NCBI RefSeq assembly: GCF_030209755.1
Contig: NZ_JARVRH010000020.1
Span: 62,001-126,000, forward strand
Length of the DNA: 64,000 nucleotides
Direction of reading: 5' to 3'
DNA from: Arthrobacter sp. efr-133-TYG-118
Lineage (GTDB): Bacteria; Actinomycetota; Actinomycetes; Actinomycetales; Micrococcaceae
The position numbers and the translations under genes were made by a program. The notes under the pieces were generated by a model. The model was not told where the DNA came from and searched no databases. It worked only from the letters and a program-made list of their open reading frames with translations. Below, one piece after another: positions 14,782 to 24,101 of the stretch. How positions within the stretch are numbered: the stretch's first letter is position 1; the number at the start of each line of letters is the position of its first letter.

Positions 14782-16559
14782 GGCGCGGCCGCCGCTCCGC
14801 CGTCGGCTTCCAGTCTTTCGGCGAGGTCCTGCGCCAGGGCCACCATTGTCATGGTCGGGTTCCAGGAACCGCCCGTGGGCCAGAGGCTGCCGCCTGTGAC
14901 GAAGACGTTCTGCACGCCGTTGAGGCGATAGTCGATCCCGACGACGGCGTCCTCCTCTTCGCCGATCGGCAGGCTCGAGCTTTCGTGGACCAAGCCCGGT
15001 ACGCGGCGCTCCGGGACGGCGGGACGCCCGGCGTCCCAGGTTCCGGCGTCGGGATCTCCGTGCCAATACTCGACGCGCTCCGCGCCCGAGGGTGACAGGA
15101 CCCGCTCCAGCATCTGGAAGGTTCCCTCGTCCATGGTGTCCCACGTGTCGTCGTCGGTGGCGTTGGCCAGCACCTGCAATGTGACGTTGCAGGTCGGGTC
15201 CGCCCCGCCGGAAAGCCGCAAGTGGTTCTCCGGGTTGCTTTCATCCAGCTCGCCGAGGACGGCACAGACGAACACCAAGTAGTCCTCCGAAGACCGCAAC
15301 TGGGCGAGCGAAGCCGTGGCGACGACGTCGGGGGCGTAGCGTTCGGACTTCTGGGCGTTCTTGTCCGGGCAACGGTCGGAGAGGACCGAAAGCTGCACGT
15401 GGTACTGCATACCGGCCGGGCTCTTGCCCGCCAAATAGATGGCCGCCAGTTCCAGCTCGCCGAGTTGTTCGCTGAAATCAAAATCCCCGCGGGGAACCCG
15501 GGCCACCACAGAGGTGATGAAGTGGGCGCTGAAGTGCCCACCGGCGCCTTGGACCTGCGGGAACGAATTGAGGACCAGGGTTGCCGGCGGAAGAGTGCCC
15601 ATGGCCAGGACCAGGTTGGCGTTACCGACGTTCACCACGCCGCGGTTGGTGTTCAACGCCGTGGCCCGTCCGTCCTGCTGGAGCACGCTCAACACTGTGC
15701 AGTCCGTGACCATGCGAAGAGCGGCGCCCTTGCCCTGGGCCTCAAGTGCCGCTTGCTTGTCCGTCAGTTCCAGCAGGACTGCCGGCGTCGAGAATTTCGC
15801 GAAGTCCACGCCCGACGTCGCGCCGGTTGCCGCGGCGAGCGGGGCCGGCATGCTGCGGGTGGCGGAATCGATCTTGTGCAGGCCGGCCTCAAGCCGTTCC
15901 TGGAGGGCTTTCTGCATGATTCCGTAGACGGGGCGGGTGTCGTTGATGAGATTGACGACGTCGGCAGACCGTCCGGCGTCGATCTGGTCCGCCGAAACCA
16001 CGTTGAGCAGGTCTTCCGCCGACGTGAAGTGCGACTTGGCGGCGTCCATCACTGCCCGTGGCCAGCCTCGCATCTCATCTTCCTCGGGGCGGGGGCACCA
16101 CGCGCTCCACATGATGCTGCGTCCGCCGTAGAAAGGGACCATGCCGTGTTGCCAGGAAATCCTGCCCGGCGGCTGGGTGGCCGTGGCAGCCGCCAAGGTC
16201 CACGGGAAGGTCTCAGAGAGGCCTCCCAGGGTCTCCTTGTAGGGCAGGGGCAGGTTTTGGAAATGCTGTGGCAAGAAAAACGGACCCCGTTCAATGATCA
16301 GGATCCGTGCATGCGGGTTGACCGTCAGTGTCCGTTCAGCAAAGGCGTAGGCGCAGAACCCGCTGCCGATGACGATGTGGTCGAATTGTTCTTCTTCGCG
16401 GACTTTTTTCCATTCCCCCTCGGAGAGGAAGAAAACATGATCCATGACCTTCTGGGGCGAGGGATCCTGGGGTCCGGGCGTAGGAAAACCGTGATTGAAA
16501 TTCTGGGACGAAGAAACTGCACTCACAATGATGCCCTCCATCAACTTTGCTGATTCCAC
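14778..16559 (-). CDS. GMC-type FAD-dependent oxidoreductase
   Basis: A 593-residue flavoprotein. The FAD-binding Rossmann motif is HIVIGSGFCAYAFAERT (about 61-77), and the C-terminal GGSLWPTGGSWNPTMTM followed by ALAQDLAERL is the conserved GMC closing motif; VHESSSLP resembles the active-site histidine region. Such enzymes oxidise alcohols, sugars or sterols; the substrate is unknown. The first 55 residues are an extra N-terminal arm; an ATG at 16538 is an alternative start. First gene of a coupled operon with PAS and cupin genes. Confidence 0.82.
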   Translation of the reverse strand: MESAKLMEGIIVSAVSSSQNFNHGFPTPGPQDPSPQKVMDHVFFLSEGEWKKVREEEQFDHIVIGSGFCAYAFAERTLTVNPHARILIIERGPFFLPQHFQNLPLPYKETLGGLSETFPWTLAAATATQPPGRISWQHGMVPFYGGRSIMWSAWCPRPEEDEMRGWPRAVMDAAKSHFTSAEDLLNVVSADQIDAGRSADVVNLINDTRPVYGIMQKALQERLEAGLHKIDSATRSMPAPLAAATGATSGVDFAKFSTPAVLLELTDKQAALEAQGKGAALRMVTDCTVLSVLQQDGRATALNTNRGVVNVGNANLVLAMGTLPPATLVLNSFPQVQGAGGHFSAHFITSVVARVPRGDFDFSEQLGELELAAIYLAGKSPAGMQYHVQLSVLSDRCPDKNAQKSERYAPDVVATASLAQLRSSEDYLVFVCAVLGELDESNPENHLRLSGGADPTCNVTLQVLANATDDDTWDTMDEGTFQMLERVLSPSGAERVEYWHGDPDAGTWDAGRPAVPERRVPGLVHESSSLPIGEEEDAVVGIDYRLNGVQNVFVTGGSLWPTGGSWNPTMTMVALAQDLAERLEADGGAAAAP

Positions 16560-16639
16560 GGCACCGTGAAACCAGGTGCCCGCTGGGCCTAGAGGCAGAT
16601 CACCCTTCCCCAGCAGAGTTCACGGGACTAGTTAACTAC

Positions 16640-16655
16640 TGCCGCCATGGCGGCA
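16640..16655. promoter_or_regulatory. 16-bp palindrome between divergent genes
   Basis: TGCCGCCATGGCGGCA is a perfect palindrome centred 88 bases from the GMC oxidoreductase start and 56 bases from the lipoprotein start. It could be an operator for either gene. No regulator gene is adjacent. Confidence 0.4.
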
Positions 16656-16703
16656 CAATAGCGTTCGGCAAGCTAAATTTGACTGCCCGCTACACTCGGA
16701 TTC

Positions 16704-17261
16704 ATGCTGGGTCATGGGGGAACCGGAACCGTAGGGGTATTGCTGGCAGGGCTGATGCTCGCGGCCGGTTTGTCCGCCTGTGAATACACCGATGCCGGCG
16801 ATCCGCGGCCGGCTCCCGGGCCAACTTTGAGTTCCCCGCCGCGGTTCCCGTTGCCCACCAAGGATCAGGCAACGTTAGCGCTCGAAGCCAGCAACCTCGT
16901 TGCCGCCAAGCAACTTCTCGGGGCAACCTCCGGGGCGGTGATCCTGGAGGATTCCGGCTCTGTGGGCGGCACCGTCGGCGGGGTCGGAAAGAGTGCGAGA
17001 GTGGAGGATGCAGGCTCGTATACCGTGACCGCAGCGTGTGTTGGCGCCTCGAATGTCCACCTTGTCATCGCCCAGGATCCACGGACCGGCCTGGCCGCGC
17101 AGGACCAGACGTTCGATTGCTCTGCTCCCTATGCCCGTGTTGTTCATCTGCAGCCCGGCGCGGTCAATGTCAGGGTCCTAGTGATCCGGCCTTATTCAGG
17201 CGCTTCCGCCGCGTCTAACAACGGGGGAGCAGCCGCGGTGAGGGTCACGGCGGGCGGCTGA
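16704..17261 (+). CDS. Predicted lipoprotein
   Basis: A 185-residue secreted protein with a classical lipoprotein signal: a hydrophobic stretch (GVLLAGLMLAAG) ending in the lipobox LSAC at about residues 23-26, then a Pro-rich linker. The mature part is Gly/Ala/Val-rich and likely beta-structured, with two cysteines (in AACVGAS and TFDCSAP) that could form a disulfide. No homologous family is recognised. It converges on the PRC-barrel gene with a 24-base gap. Confidence 0.7.
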   Translation: MLGHGGTGTVGVLLAGLMLAAGLSACEYTDAGDPRPAPGPTLSSPPRFPLPTKDQATLALEASNLVAAKQLLGATSGAVILEDSGSVGGTVGGVGKSARVEDAGSYTVTAACVGASNVHLVIAQDPRTGLAAQDQTFDCSAPYARVVHLQPGAVNVRVLVIRPYSGASAASNNGGAAAVRVTAGG

Positions 17262-17285
17262 AATCCTCCGGCAGACAGGCCGGGG

Positions 17286-17900
17286 CTATCGAATATTTCC
17301 CGGTTCCGGGAATGGCCCGGGTGGCCGATGCGGCGGCGGCGAACCGGGATGCGGGGGCTGGGGTACATGTTTGTGCAGGTGCGGCGGATGCGGGCCTGGA
17401 TGCGGGGGCGGGGGTGGTGGGCCGCCGTGCGGCTGGGGGATCTGCGGGGCCATCTGCCGCAGGCTCGGTTCAGCCGCGGTCTCCTCGGGCACCGTCCCTC
17501 CTTCGTCGGTCCCGGCATCTTCATCGGTCCCGGCACCGTCGGCACCGGTTCCCGCGGCGGCACCTTCATCGGATGCCTCGGTCACGAGCCCGTAATAGTT
17601 GTAGAGTTCCTGCTCCTGGGTCTCCGTGATCACGCCGCGGTCACTCTCGATGCGCGGGCCGTTCTTGACCTTGTCCTTGGCGAAAGCCACCCTGATCACA
17701 GAATTCTCAAGACTGGCTCCGGAAAGCGGGGCGAAAGACTCGGACATGCCGAACAAGCCGGTCCGCACGGTAACAAACACAGGATCCCCGGAGTCACCAC
17801 TGGTGAAGACCTGTTCCACTGAGCCGATTTTCTCCCCGGCGGCGTCCACGACAATCCCTCCGTTGAGGACGATGTTGTCAATGTCCTGCAGGCTGAGCAT
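17286..17900 (-). CDS. PRC-barrel domain protein
   Basis: A 204-residue protein. Residues ~1-110 form a PRC-barrel (LSLQDIDNIVLNGGIVVDA, then GEKIGSVEQVFT and DRGVITETQEQELYNYYGL), a fold used in RNA processing and stress proteins in actinobacteria. The rest is an acidic linker followed by a low-complexity tail rich in Pro and His (HGGPPPPPPHPGPHPPH). ATG 17900 was chosen because AGAAGG lies 9 bases upstream; ATG 17909 is too close to it. Function unknown, possibly stress related; the His-rich tail may bind metal. Confidence 0.72.
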   Translation of the reverse strand: MLSLQDIDNIVLNGGIVVDAAGEKIGSVEQVFTSGDSGDPVFVTVRTGLFGMSESFAPLSGASLENSVIRVAFAKDKVKNGPRIESDRGVITETQEQELYNYYGLVTEASDEGAAAGTGADGAGTDEDAGTDEGGTVPEETAAEPSLRQMAPQIPQPHGGPPPPPPHPGPHPPHLHKHVPQPPHPGSPPPHRPPGPFPEPGNIR

Positions 17901-18005
17901 GGGGCGCATCCTTCTCGTATGGGGTGGCCGTGCCGGCCAAGCTGTTCTACATTCTGTCCTGATTCTTCGCGCCCGGCGATAGGGCCAGGCACGCGCCGAA
18001 CGCAC

Positions 18006-19205
18006 TCACTGTCCGGTGGCTGCGAGCACCGCCACTGCCGCAAACACGGTCAGAGGCGCGACAATCAATCCGAAGATCGCGTAGCCCTTCCACGTAATCA
18101 GGACATTCATCCGCGCGAGCCGGTCGTGCCACAGCAAGGTGGCGAGGGACGCCCACGGGGTGATGATCGGGCCCGCATTGACTCCGATCAGCAACGCCGC
18201 CATCCGCACAGGCGTCCCCGCCAGCGGTTCTGCGAGCAGGTACGCAGGCAAATTGTTGAGGACGTTGGAACCGGCTGCGCCCGTCGCGGCGAGCCGAACC
18301 AGATCCAGGAAGCCCTGGCCTTGTCCGGCCAGCTGACCCAGCAACACAGGAGCTCCCAGATGCCTGACGGCTTCCATCACCAGAAAGAGGCCCGAAGCGA
18401 ACAGCAACAAGGACCAAGGAATCAAGGACACCTTGAGAACCCGAGGGCGCCGGAACGCGAACATGACGCCCAACACAACAGCCCCGGCCAGGGCCGGGAT
18501 CCATACTGGGACCCCGGACACCAATGCGGGCAGCAGCAACGCCAGAACCACAGCACTGCATCCGAGCAGAACCCGGTCCGCGGCCGCAGGCCTGGATTCA
18601 GCGCCGGCTGGCTGATCCGGCCTGATCCGCCCGACCGGGATCCGTGAATAGCGGTTGCGCAGATCCCGCCGGAAGACGATAGCGATGAACAGCAGCGGTA
18701 CGACGACGGCCGCAAGGGAGGGAGCCCACATCAGGCCAGCAAACCCGCCCGGAGTTATACCGCCAAGGCTGTGCTGGGCCAGAAGGTTGGTCAGGTTGGA
18801 AATGGGCAGCAGCAGGCTTGCCGTGTTGGCCAGCCACACGGTCGTCAGCGCGAAAGGCAGGGCCGGCAGTCCGGCTTGTCGCGTCACACTGACCACCACC
18901 GGGGTCAGCAACACTGCCGTTGTGTCCAAAGACAGGAAGACGGTACTCAGCGTCGCGAAGACGGCCAGGAACAGCCATAAAAGAATGCTGTATCCGCGGC
19001 CCCAATAGCGGAGCCGGCGGGCAGTCCAAAGGAATACCCCGGCCTCACTGCACAGCTCAGTCACAACCGTCATCGCGACGACGAACAGCAGGATCGGAGC
19101 CACCCGATCCACGAGGGCCATCAGATCGGTGAAAGGCAGAGCCCCCGTGGCGATCGCCACGGCACCCGCCCCAAGCAGAACCGCTCCAATGATCGCCAAA
19201 CGCAT
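18006..19205 (-). CDS. ArsB/SLC13-like membrane transporter
   Basis: A 399-residue membrane protein with about ten to eleven hydrophobic segments. The paired re-entrant motifs, STVFLSLDTTAVLLTPVVV in the first half and GAAGSNVLNNLPAYLL in the second, match the ion-transporter superfamily that includes ArsB arsenite pumps and SLC13 carboxylate carriers. No ArsR, ArsC or ArsA gene is adjacent, so arsenic specificity is unproven. It is divergent from the DinB-like gene. Confidence 0.72.
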   Translation of the reverse strand: MRLAIIGAVLLGAGAVAIATGALPFTDLMALVDRVAPILLFVVAMTVVTELCSEAGVFLWTARRLRYWGRGYSILLWLFLAVFATLSTVFLSLDTTAVLLTPVVVSVTRQAGLPALPFALTTVWLANTASLLLPISNLTNLLAQHSLGGITPGGFAGLMWAPSLAAVVVPLLFIAIVFRRDLRNRYSRIPVGRIRPDQPAGAESRPAAADRVLLGCSAVVLALLLPALVSGVPVWIPALAGAVVLGVMFAFRRPRVLKVSLIPWSLLLFASGLFLVMEAVRHLGAPVLLGQLAGQGQGFLDLVRLAATGAAGSNVLNNLPAYLLAEPLAGTPVRMAALLIGVNAGPIITPWASLATLLWHDRLARMNVLITWKGYAIFGLIVAPLTVFAAVAVLAATGQ

Positions 19206-19311
19206 GAACGGAGTCTATTCTCTGGCATGCGATCCTCAGGTCACGAACGCTAAGCTCGGATCACGTCGATACTGACTGAATCCCTGCTTGACGGAGAACG
19301 TAGGTGCAACT

Positions 19312-19797
19312 GTGACGCTTGCCGAGGACATCTTCAACCGGCCAATTCGGGCCCAATTCGAGGCATTCATCGACGAGCACCGGCGCGTGCTCGATGACTG
19401 CTTGAACGGGTTGACGGAGGAGCAGTCGCGGCGGTCATTGGTCCCGTCCCGTACCACCTTGCTGGGCCTCGTGAAACACGCGACCTTCGTGGAGAAGGTC
19501 TGGTTCGACGAAGCCATCACCTGCCGTTCCCGTGCCGAGATCGGTATCCCTGCGACGCCGGACGAATCGTTTATCCTCGATGACGGCGACACCATCGCTT
19601 CAATCCAGCAGGCACACCGCGAGGCATGCGAAGCATCGCGCCGGGCGACATCGTCCTTGGGGCTCGACGACATGCTCAACGGCAACCGACGCGGCCCGCT
19701 CCCGCTGCGCTGGGTCTACCTCCACATGCTCCGCGAGCTTGCTCAACACTGCGGGCACGCAGACATCCTGCGCGAGCAGATCCTCGCACCCAAGTGA
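19312..19797 (+). CDS. DinB family protein (DUF664)
   Basis: A four-helix-bundle protein of the DinB/YfiT superfamily, which includes mycothiol-dependent S-transferases. The metal-binding histidine pattern is visible: LGLVKHATFVEKVW near the first third and LRELAQHCGHADILREQI at the C-terminus. About 161 residues from the GTG at 19312; a TTG at 19288 gives eight more but lacks a convincing ribosome site. A symmetric hairpin follows the stop. Confidence 0.78.
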   Translation: MTLAEDIFNRPIRAQFEAFIDEHRRVLDDCLNGLTEEQSRRSLVPSRTTLLGLVKHATFVEKVWFDEAITCRSRAEIGIPATPDESFILDDGDTIASIQQAHREACEASRRATSSLGLDDMLNGNRRGPLPLRWVYLHMLRELAQHCGHADILREQILAPK

Positions 19798-19800
19798 CTC

Positions 19801-19842
19801 GCAGTAGATGTCGTTTAGGGCGCTCTAAACGACATCTACTGC
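19801..19842. terminator. Bidirectional hairpin between convergent genes
   Basis: GCAGTAGATGTCGTTTAG (19801-19818) and CTAAACGACATCTACTGC (19825-19842) are perfect 18-bp arms with a 6-base loop. It lies 3 bases after the DinB-like stop and 36 before the pabC stop. There is no U-tract, so it may act as a bidirectional block or as an mRNA 3' stabiliser. Confidence 0.7.
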
Positions 19843-19878
19843 TAGCTAGTTGGGCAGGCGGAGCGGCAGCCCCGAGCC

Positions 19879-20820
19879 CTACTCGATCCCCGCAAACAGC
19901 TCGTTAAGTTCGGCTGTCAGCTGTTTGCGCATGGCCGGGGTTCCGATCTCCCTGCCGTCCACATGGTTGACGGGCGCGATGAGCCGGATGCTCGAGATCA
20001 GCCACACCGCATCGGCGTCGAACAGGTCTTCCGGGACCAGCGGGCCGTAGCCGAGCTCCCATCCCGCTGCCTTTGCCTTGGCGAAAAGGGCGTCCTGGGA
20101 CGTGCCCGGCAGGATGCCGCTGTCCAGTTGCGGAGTGATCAGGCGCTTGACGGTGCGTACTGAGCCGGCGCCGTCGTCGACCGTTTCAACGTGGGCCAGC
20201 AACACCGTGGAGGTCGGACCCTCCAGAACACGGCCGTCTGTTGAGGTGAAGATGGCGTCGTCCGCGCCTTGCTTGTGTGCGTAGCGCAGCGCGGCCATGT
20301 TCACGGCGTAGGAGAGAGTCTTGGCGCCGAGCAGCAGCCAGGGGGCGCGGTCGCCCGCCTCGGTGTCGAAGCCACGGTCAAGGAGTACGACGTCGATGCC
20401 CGTCTCGCGCTGCCGGCGACTGCCCGCGGGTGACGGCGAAGCCTGGATCCAGCACGTGGGAGTCGATGCGCCTTCGACGCCGCGCGTCACCAGCAGTTTG
20501 ACGACCACCTCGTCCTCGGCCGGGCTTGGCGCGGGGAAGGCGTCGCGGAATTCGGTGATCGCGGTGTCGATGGCACGGCGCCAGACGTCCTGCCCGGGAA
20601 TGTTGAGGTCCAGTGCGCGGGCTGAGCCCTCAAGCCTGTTCAGGTGCGCTTGCACCTTGCGCGCACGGCCCTCGACGGCGAGCAGCGACTCGAAGACGCC
20701 GTCACCCCGGGTGGCGCCCAGGTCGGTTGCCATGAGCTGCGGCTGGCTGGAATCGGCGACGCGGCCGTTTTCGAACGCTGGATCCAGGAAAACGAGGACC
20801 GTCGAGGCAGGTAAAGTCAT
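19879..20820 (-). CDS. pabC: Aminodeoxychorismate lyase-like class IV aminotransferase
   Basis: A 313-residue fold-type IV PLP enzyme. Motifs include ATDLGATRGDGVFESLL, the PLP lysine region LLLGAKTLSYAVNMAAL, and RVLEGPTSTVLL with ITPQLDSGILPGTSQD, all typical of PabC, which releases pyruvate from aminodeoxychorismate to give p-aminobenzoate for folate. The PabB-like fusion about 6 kb away supports this over a branched-chain or D-amino-acid aminotransferase. Confidence 0.8.
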   Translation of the reverse strand: MTLPASTVLVFLDPAFENGRVADSSQPQLMATDLGATRGDGVFESLLAVEGRARKVQAHLNRLEGSARALDLNIPGQDVWRRAIDTAITEFRDAFPAPSPAEDEVVVKLLVTRGVEGASTPTCWIQASPSPAGSRRQRETGIDVVLLDRGFDTEAGDRAPWLLLGAKTLSYAVNMAALRYAHKQGADDAIFTSTDGRVLEGPTSTVLLAHVETVDDGAGSVRTVKRLITPQLDSGILPGTSQDALFAKAKAAGWELGYGPLVPEDLFDADAVWLISSIRLIAPVNHVDGREIGTPAMRKQLTAELNELFAGIE

Positions 20821-20929
20821 GCTTCCAGCTTAGTGCTGGCCCACAGGACGAGCAGTCGGGAGAGGTGCGCCAGATAGGCTGGCCTGACTGTTGGTTCTTT
20901 GATCGGCAATTTGATCGTGGGGGTGCGGG

Positions 20930-22402
20930 GTGCTGTTTCCTTTTCAGTTCGGGACAGAGTGGACTTGGCTCCTCGGCGCGTGGGCCATCGTTGAGATCGT
21001 CTTGCGCGTCGTGCTGCTCGGCGTCATCCCCGGAAACCGCCGCCCCACGACGGCCATGGCGTGGCTCCTTGCCGTCTTCCTCGTTCCGTCCGTCGGATTC
21101 GTCCTGTTCCTGTTGTTCGGCAATTTCCGCTTGTCCCGCCGTCGTCGGGAGCAGCAGGAGCAAGTCAACGATCGGGTGCGTGCAGGCACTTCGGCGCTCG
21201 CCGACGTCGTAAGCAATTACTCGGGACCCGAATGGGTGACGTCGGCTGGCGAACTGAACCGGCGCCTCGGCTCGCTGCCAATGGTGGACGGCAACTCCGT
21301 GGAGCTGATCCCCGGCTACGAAGAGTCCATCAAGGCCATGGCGGAAGCGGTCCGGGGGGCCAAAAAGTTCGTCAATGCAGAGTTCTACATCATGAGCAGT
21401 GACTCCGTCACGGACGAACTCCTCACCGAGTTGGAAAACGCAGCAGTGCGCGGCGTCAACGTCCGACTTCTGTTCGACCACATCGGCACGCTGCGGATCC
21501 CCGGCTACCGAAGACTCGTCCGCAGGCTGAAGCGCGGCCAGATCCAGTGGCGCCGCATGTTGCCGTTGTTGCCCATCCACGGCCAGTGGCGTCGTCCGGA
21601 TTTGCGGAACCACCGGAAAATCCTGGTGATCGACGGCGAAATCGCCTTCACGGGCTCGCAGAACCTGATCGAGCCCTCCTACAACAACCCCAAGCACCGA
21701 CGCGCCGGGCGTAAATGGGTGGAACTCATGGCGCGGATGGAGGGGCCGATCGTTGCCACCCTCAACGTCGTCTTCGCTACCGACTGGCTCAGCGAAACCG
21801 ATGAATCCCTGGAAAACCAGTTGCAGGTCGCGGTCCGGGCAACGCCCGGCCGAATGACGGCCCAGGTGGTTCCCAGCGGCCCGGGGTTTGTCACGGAAAA
21901 CAACCTGCGCCTGTTCAATACGCTGATCTACTCGGCCCAGCACCGCATCTCGATTTGCAGCCCGTACTTCGTGCCCGACGATTCGCTGTTGTACGCCATC
22001 ACGACGGCGGCCCAGCGTGGCGTCGACGTGGAACTTTTTGTCTCCGAGAAGGGCGACCAGTTCCTCGTCCACCATGCCCAGCGCTCCTACTACGAGGCGT
22101 TGCTGGAAGCCGGGGTACGGATCTACCTGTACCGCGCGCCGTACGTGCTGCACGCCAAGCATTTCACCATCGACGAGGAAGTGGCCGTCCTCGGCTCCAG
22201 CAATATGGACATGCGCTCTTTCTCGCTCAACATGGAGGTGTCCGTGATGCTCCTGGGCGCCGAGGCCGTGGACAGCATGCGATCCGTGGAGTCGAGCTAC
22301 CGGGAAATGTGCCGCGAGCTGACCCTGGAGGGCTGGCTGCACCGGCCGATGCTCGCCAAATACGTGGACAATGTGGCGCGACTGACCGCCACGCTGCAGT
22401 AA
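20930..22402 (+). CDS. cls: Cardiolipin synthase
   Basis: A 490-residue phospholipase-D-family enzyme that condenses phosphatidylglycerol into cardiolipin at the inner face of the membrane. Two N-terminal transmembrane segments (about 10-33 and 42-64) precede two HxKxxxxD motifs: NHRKILVIDGE (H228, K230, D235) and LHAKHFTIDEE near residue 410, followed by GSSNMDMRSF. Starts at GTG with a G-rich ribosome site. It converges on the MarR gene with 3 bases between stops. Confidence 0.92.
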   Translation: MLFPFQFGTEWTWLLGAWAIVEIVLRVVLLGVIPGNRRPTTAMAWLLAVFLVPSVGFVLFLLFGNFRLSRRRREQQEQVNDRVRAGTSALADVVSNYSGPEWVTSAGELNRRLGSLPMVDGNSVELIPGYEESIKAMAEAVRGAKKFVNAEFYIMSSDSVTDELLTELENAAVRGVNVRLLFDHIGTLRIPGYRRLVRRLKRGQIQWRRMLPLLPIHGQWRRPDLRNHRKILVIDGEIAFTGSQNLIEPSYNNPKHRRAGRKWVELMARMEGPIVATLNVVFATDWLSETDESLENQLQVAVRATPGRMTAQVVPSGPGFVTENNLRLFNTLIYSAQHRISICSPYFVPDDSLLYAITTAAQRGVDVELFVSEKGDQFLVHHAQRSYYEALLEAGVRIYLYRAPYVLHAKHFTIDEEVAVLGSSNMDMRSFSLNMEVSVMLLGAEAVDSMRSVESSYREMCRELTLEGWLHRPMLAKYVDNVARLTATLQ

Positions 22403-22405
22403 GGC

Positions 22406-22897
22406 TCAGTCCTCGGCGCAGGCCTCGTCCGCGGGTTCGCCGTGGATCCTCGACAACAGCCCATGGAGTTGCCGAAGCTCATCGGCGGAGAACCCGGCAA
22501 AGGCCTCCTGCTCGACGTCGGCCACCGAGACTTCAATCGACGCCACCGCGCGCTTGCCTTCCGCAGTGATTTCGACGATATGACGACGACGGTCCGCGGG
22601 ATCGCGGCGTCGTTCCGCCAGCCCTTCGCGTTCAAGGTCGTTCAGGACCGCTACCAGTCCGCTCGCATCGATGGAGAGAGCATCGATCAGGCCCTGCTGA
22701 CTGAGCGGCCCGGACTCGTCAAGCCGGCACAGCAGCACGGCATGCCTTGGGCTGAGCCCGGAGGAGTCCAGCGCTTGGCGGAGGCGCGTATTCATGATGC
22801 GCCCGTGGCGCGCCAAGAGAAACCCCAGTTGCTTTCCTGCTGCCGAAGAACTCATCAGGAAAATCTTATCACTGAGGAAATTATTGATGACATCCAA
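22406..22897 (-). CDS. MarR family regulator
   Basis: A winged-helix regulator (163 residues from the TTG at 22897, 149 from the ATG at 22855). LSPRHAVLLCRLDESGPLSQ, then LIDALSIDASGLVAVLNDLE and RRDPADRRRHIVEIT are the standard MarR recognition helix and wing. The TTG has a good SD (GAAGGA, 6 bases upstream) while the ATG has none, so the longer form is given. It is divergent from an FAD oxidoreductase gene; ATCGTT and AACGAT arms at 22897-22918 in the gap may be its operator. Confidence 0.82.
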   Translation of the reverse strand: MDVINNFLSDKIFLMSSSAAGKQLGFLLARHGRIMNTRLRQALDSSGLSPRHAVLLCRLDESGPLSQQGLIDALSIDASGLVAVLNDLEREGLAERRRDPADRRRHIVEITAEGKRAVASIEVSVADVEQEAFAGFSADELRQLHGLLSRIHGEPADEACAED

Positions 22898-22967
22898 TCG
22901 TTGTCCTTCATAAACGATCTGGGCGGCACGAGCCGAGCAGCGTGAGCTTTCTACCTAAGGAGTTGCC

Positions 22968-24065
22968 ATGAATAACCAGGCTCCGCACCCCACTGTGGTG
23001 GTTATCGGCGGAGGCTACGGCGGGATCTCCGTAGCCAAGGCCCTGGACGAACACGCAACGGTTACCTTGGTGGAGCCCAAGGACGCTTTCGTACACAACA
23101 TTGCGGCCCTCCGATCTGTGGTCCAACCGGATTTCCTGCCGCGGATGTTCCTTCCCTATGACCGTCTGCTGGTGCACGGCACGGTACTCCGTGACCGCGC
23201 AGTCCGGGTAGACGGGCACACCGTCGAGTTGGCCTCGGGTGCCAGCCTGGCGCCTGACTACATTGTCCTCGCGAGCGGTTCCAGCTACCCCTTCCCGGCC
23301 AAAAGTGATCGAGTGGTCACCACCGACGCCATCGCCCGCTACCAAGCAGCACATGATGACCTCAAACGCGCCGACAGGGTGATGCTGCTGGGCGCCGGGG
23401 CTGTAGGCCTTGAATTTGCGGGCGAGATCGCGGCTGCATGGCCGGAGAAGGACATAGTGATGGTGGATCTGGCGCCGGACATCCTTCCCGGGGCGTACGA
23501 TCCACGGCTGCGGATTGAGGTCAACCGGCAGCTGGATGAACTCGGCGTTCGGCGAATTCTGGGGAATTCGTTGGTGCAATTGCCTCCGGTTCCTGCGGGT
23601 GAATTCGCCACCTTTACGGTCCGCACCACAGACGGTACTTCCATCCAGGCGGACATCTGGTTCCGCTGCTATGGAATAGCCCCGCAAACGGACTATGTGG
23701 CGGGAGACCTCCTTGCCGCACGGACCGCCGAGGGCTACCTGGACGTCACCCCCGAACTCCGAGTCACAGGCTTCGAGAACGTCTACGCCTTGGGCGACAT
23801 TTCGGCGATCGACGTGAACAAAGCCGGCGTCGCGGGACGCGAGGCCGCTGTGGTTGCCAAGAACATCCAAGCCCAGATTGAGGACTCCGCGGAACTGGCC
23901 GCTTACACGCCGTCGAAGCCCGTCATCATCCTTCCGTTGGGGCCGTCCGGCGGCTCGGGACAGCTGCCCGACGGCGAGATCGCCAGTCCGGAGCTGATCT
24001 CCCAGATCAAAGGCCAACACATGATGATCGACCGCTACGTCGAAATGTTGAACCTCGGCGCATGA
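22968..24065 (+). CDS. FAD-dependent pyridine nucleotide-disulfide family oxidoreductase (NDH-2/AIF-like)
   Basis: A 365-residue flavoprotein with two dinucleotide-binding motifs: VVVIGGGYGGISVAKAL (about 10-26, FAD) and VMLLGAGAVGLEFAGEI (about 138-154, NAD(P)H), and the FAD-closing VYALGDISAID. Size and lack of redox-active cysteines place it near type II NADH dehydrogenases and AIF/FSP1-like quinone reductases. An AAGGAG site precedes the ATG. Its divergent MarR neighbour suggests induction by a quinone, phenolic or oxidative stress. Confidence 0.82.
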   Translation: MNNQAPHPTVVVIGGGYGGISVAKALDEHATVTLVEPKDAFVHNIAALRSVVQPDFLPRMFLPYDRLLVHGTVLRDRAVRVDGHTVELASGASLAPDYIVLASGSSYPFPAKSDRVVTTDAIARYQAAHDDLKRADRVMLLGAGAVGLEFAGEIAAAWPEKDIVMVDLAPDILPGAYDPRLRIEVNRQLDELGVRRILGNSLVQLPPVPAGEFATFTVRTTDGTSIQADIWFRCYGIAPQTDYVAGDLLAARTAEGYLDVTPELRVTGFENVYALGDISAIDVNKAGVAGREAAVVAKNIQAQIEDSAELAAYTPSKPVIILPLGPSGGSGQLPDGEIASPELISQIKGQHMMIDRYVEMLNLGA

Positions 24066-24101
24066 GCTGACTGCAGCGTTGCTTGGATGCAGTGGGCAGG
24101 G

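Noticed and set aside
18006..19205. Naming the transporter arsB with an ars operon
   Set aside because: No arsR, arsC or arsA gene is nearby and SLC13-type carriers share the same motifs, so only a family call is made.
20702..22342. Long open frame antisense to the cardiolipin synthase gene and pabC
   Set aside because: Composition is His/Gln/Arg-rich with no motif; it exists because of GC-rich codon bias opposite a clearly conserved gene.
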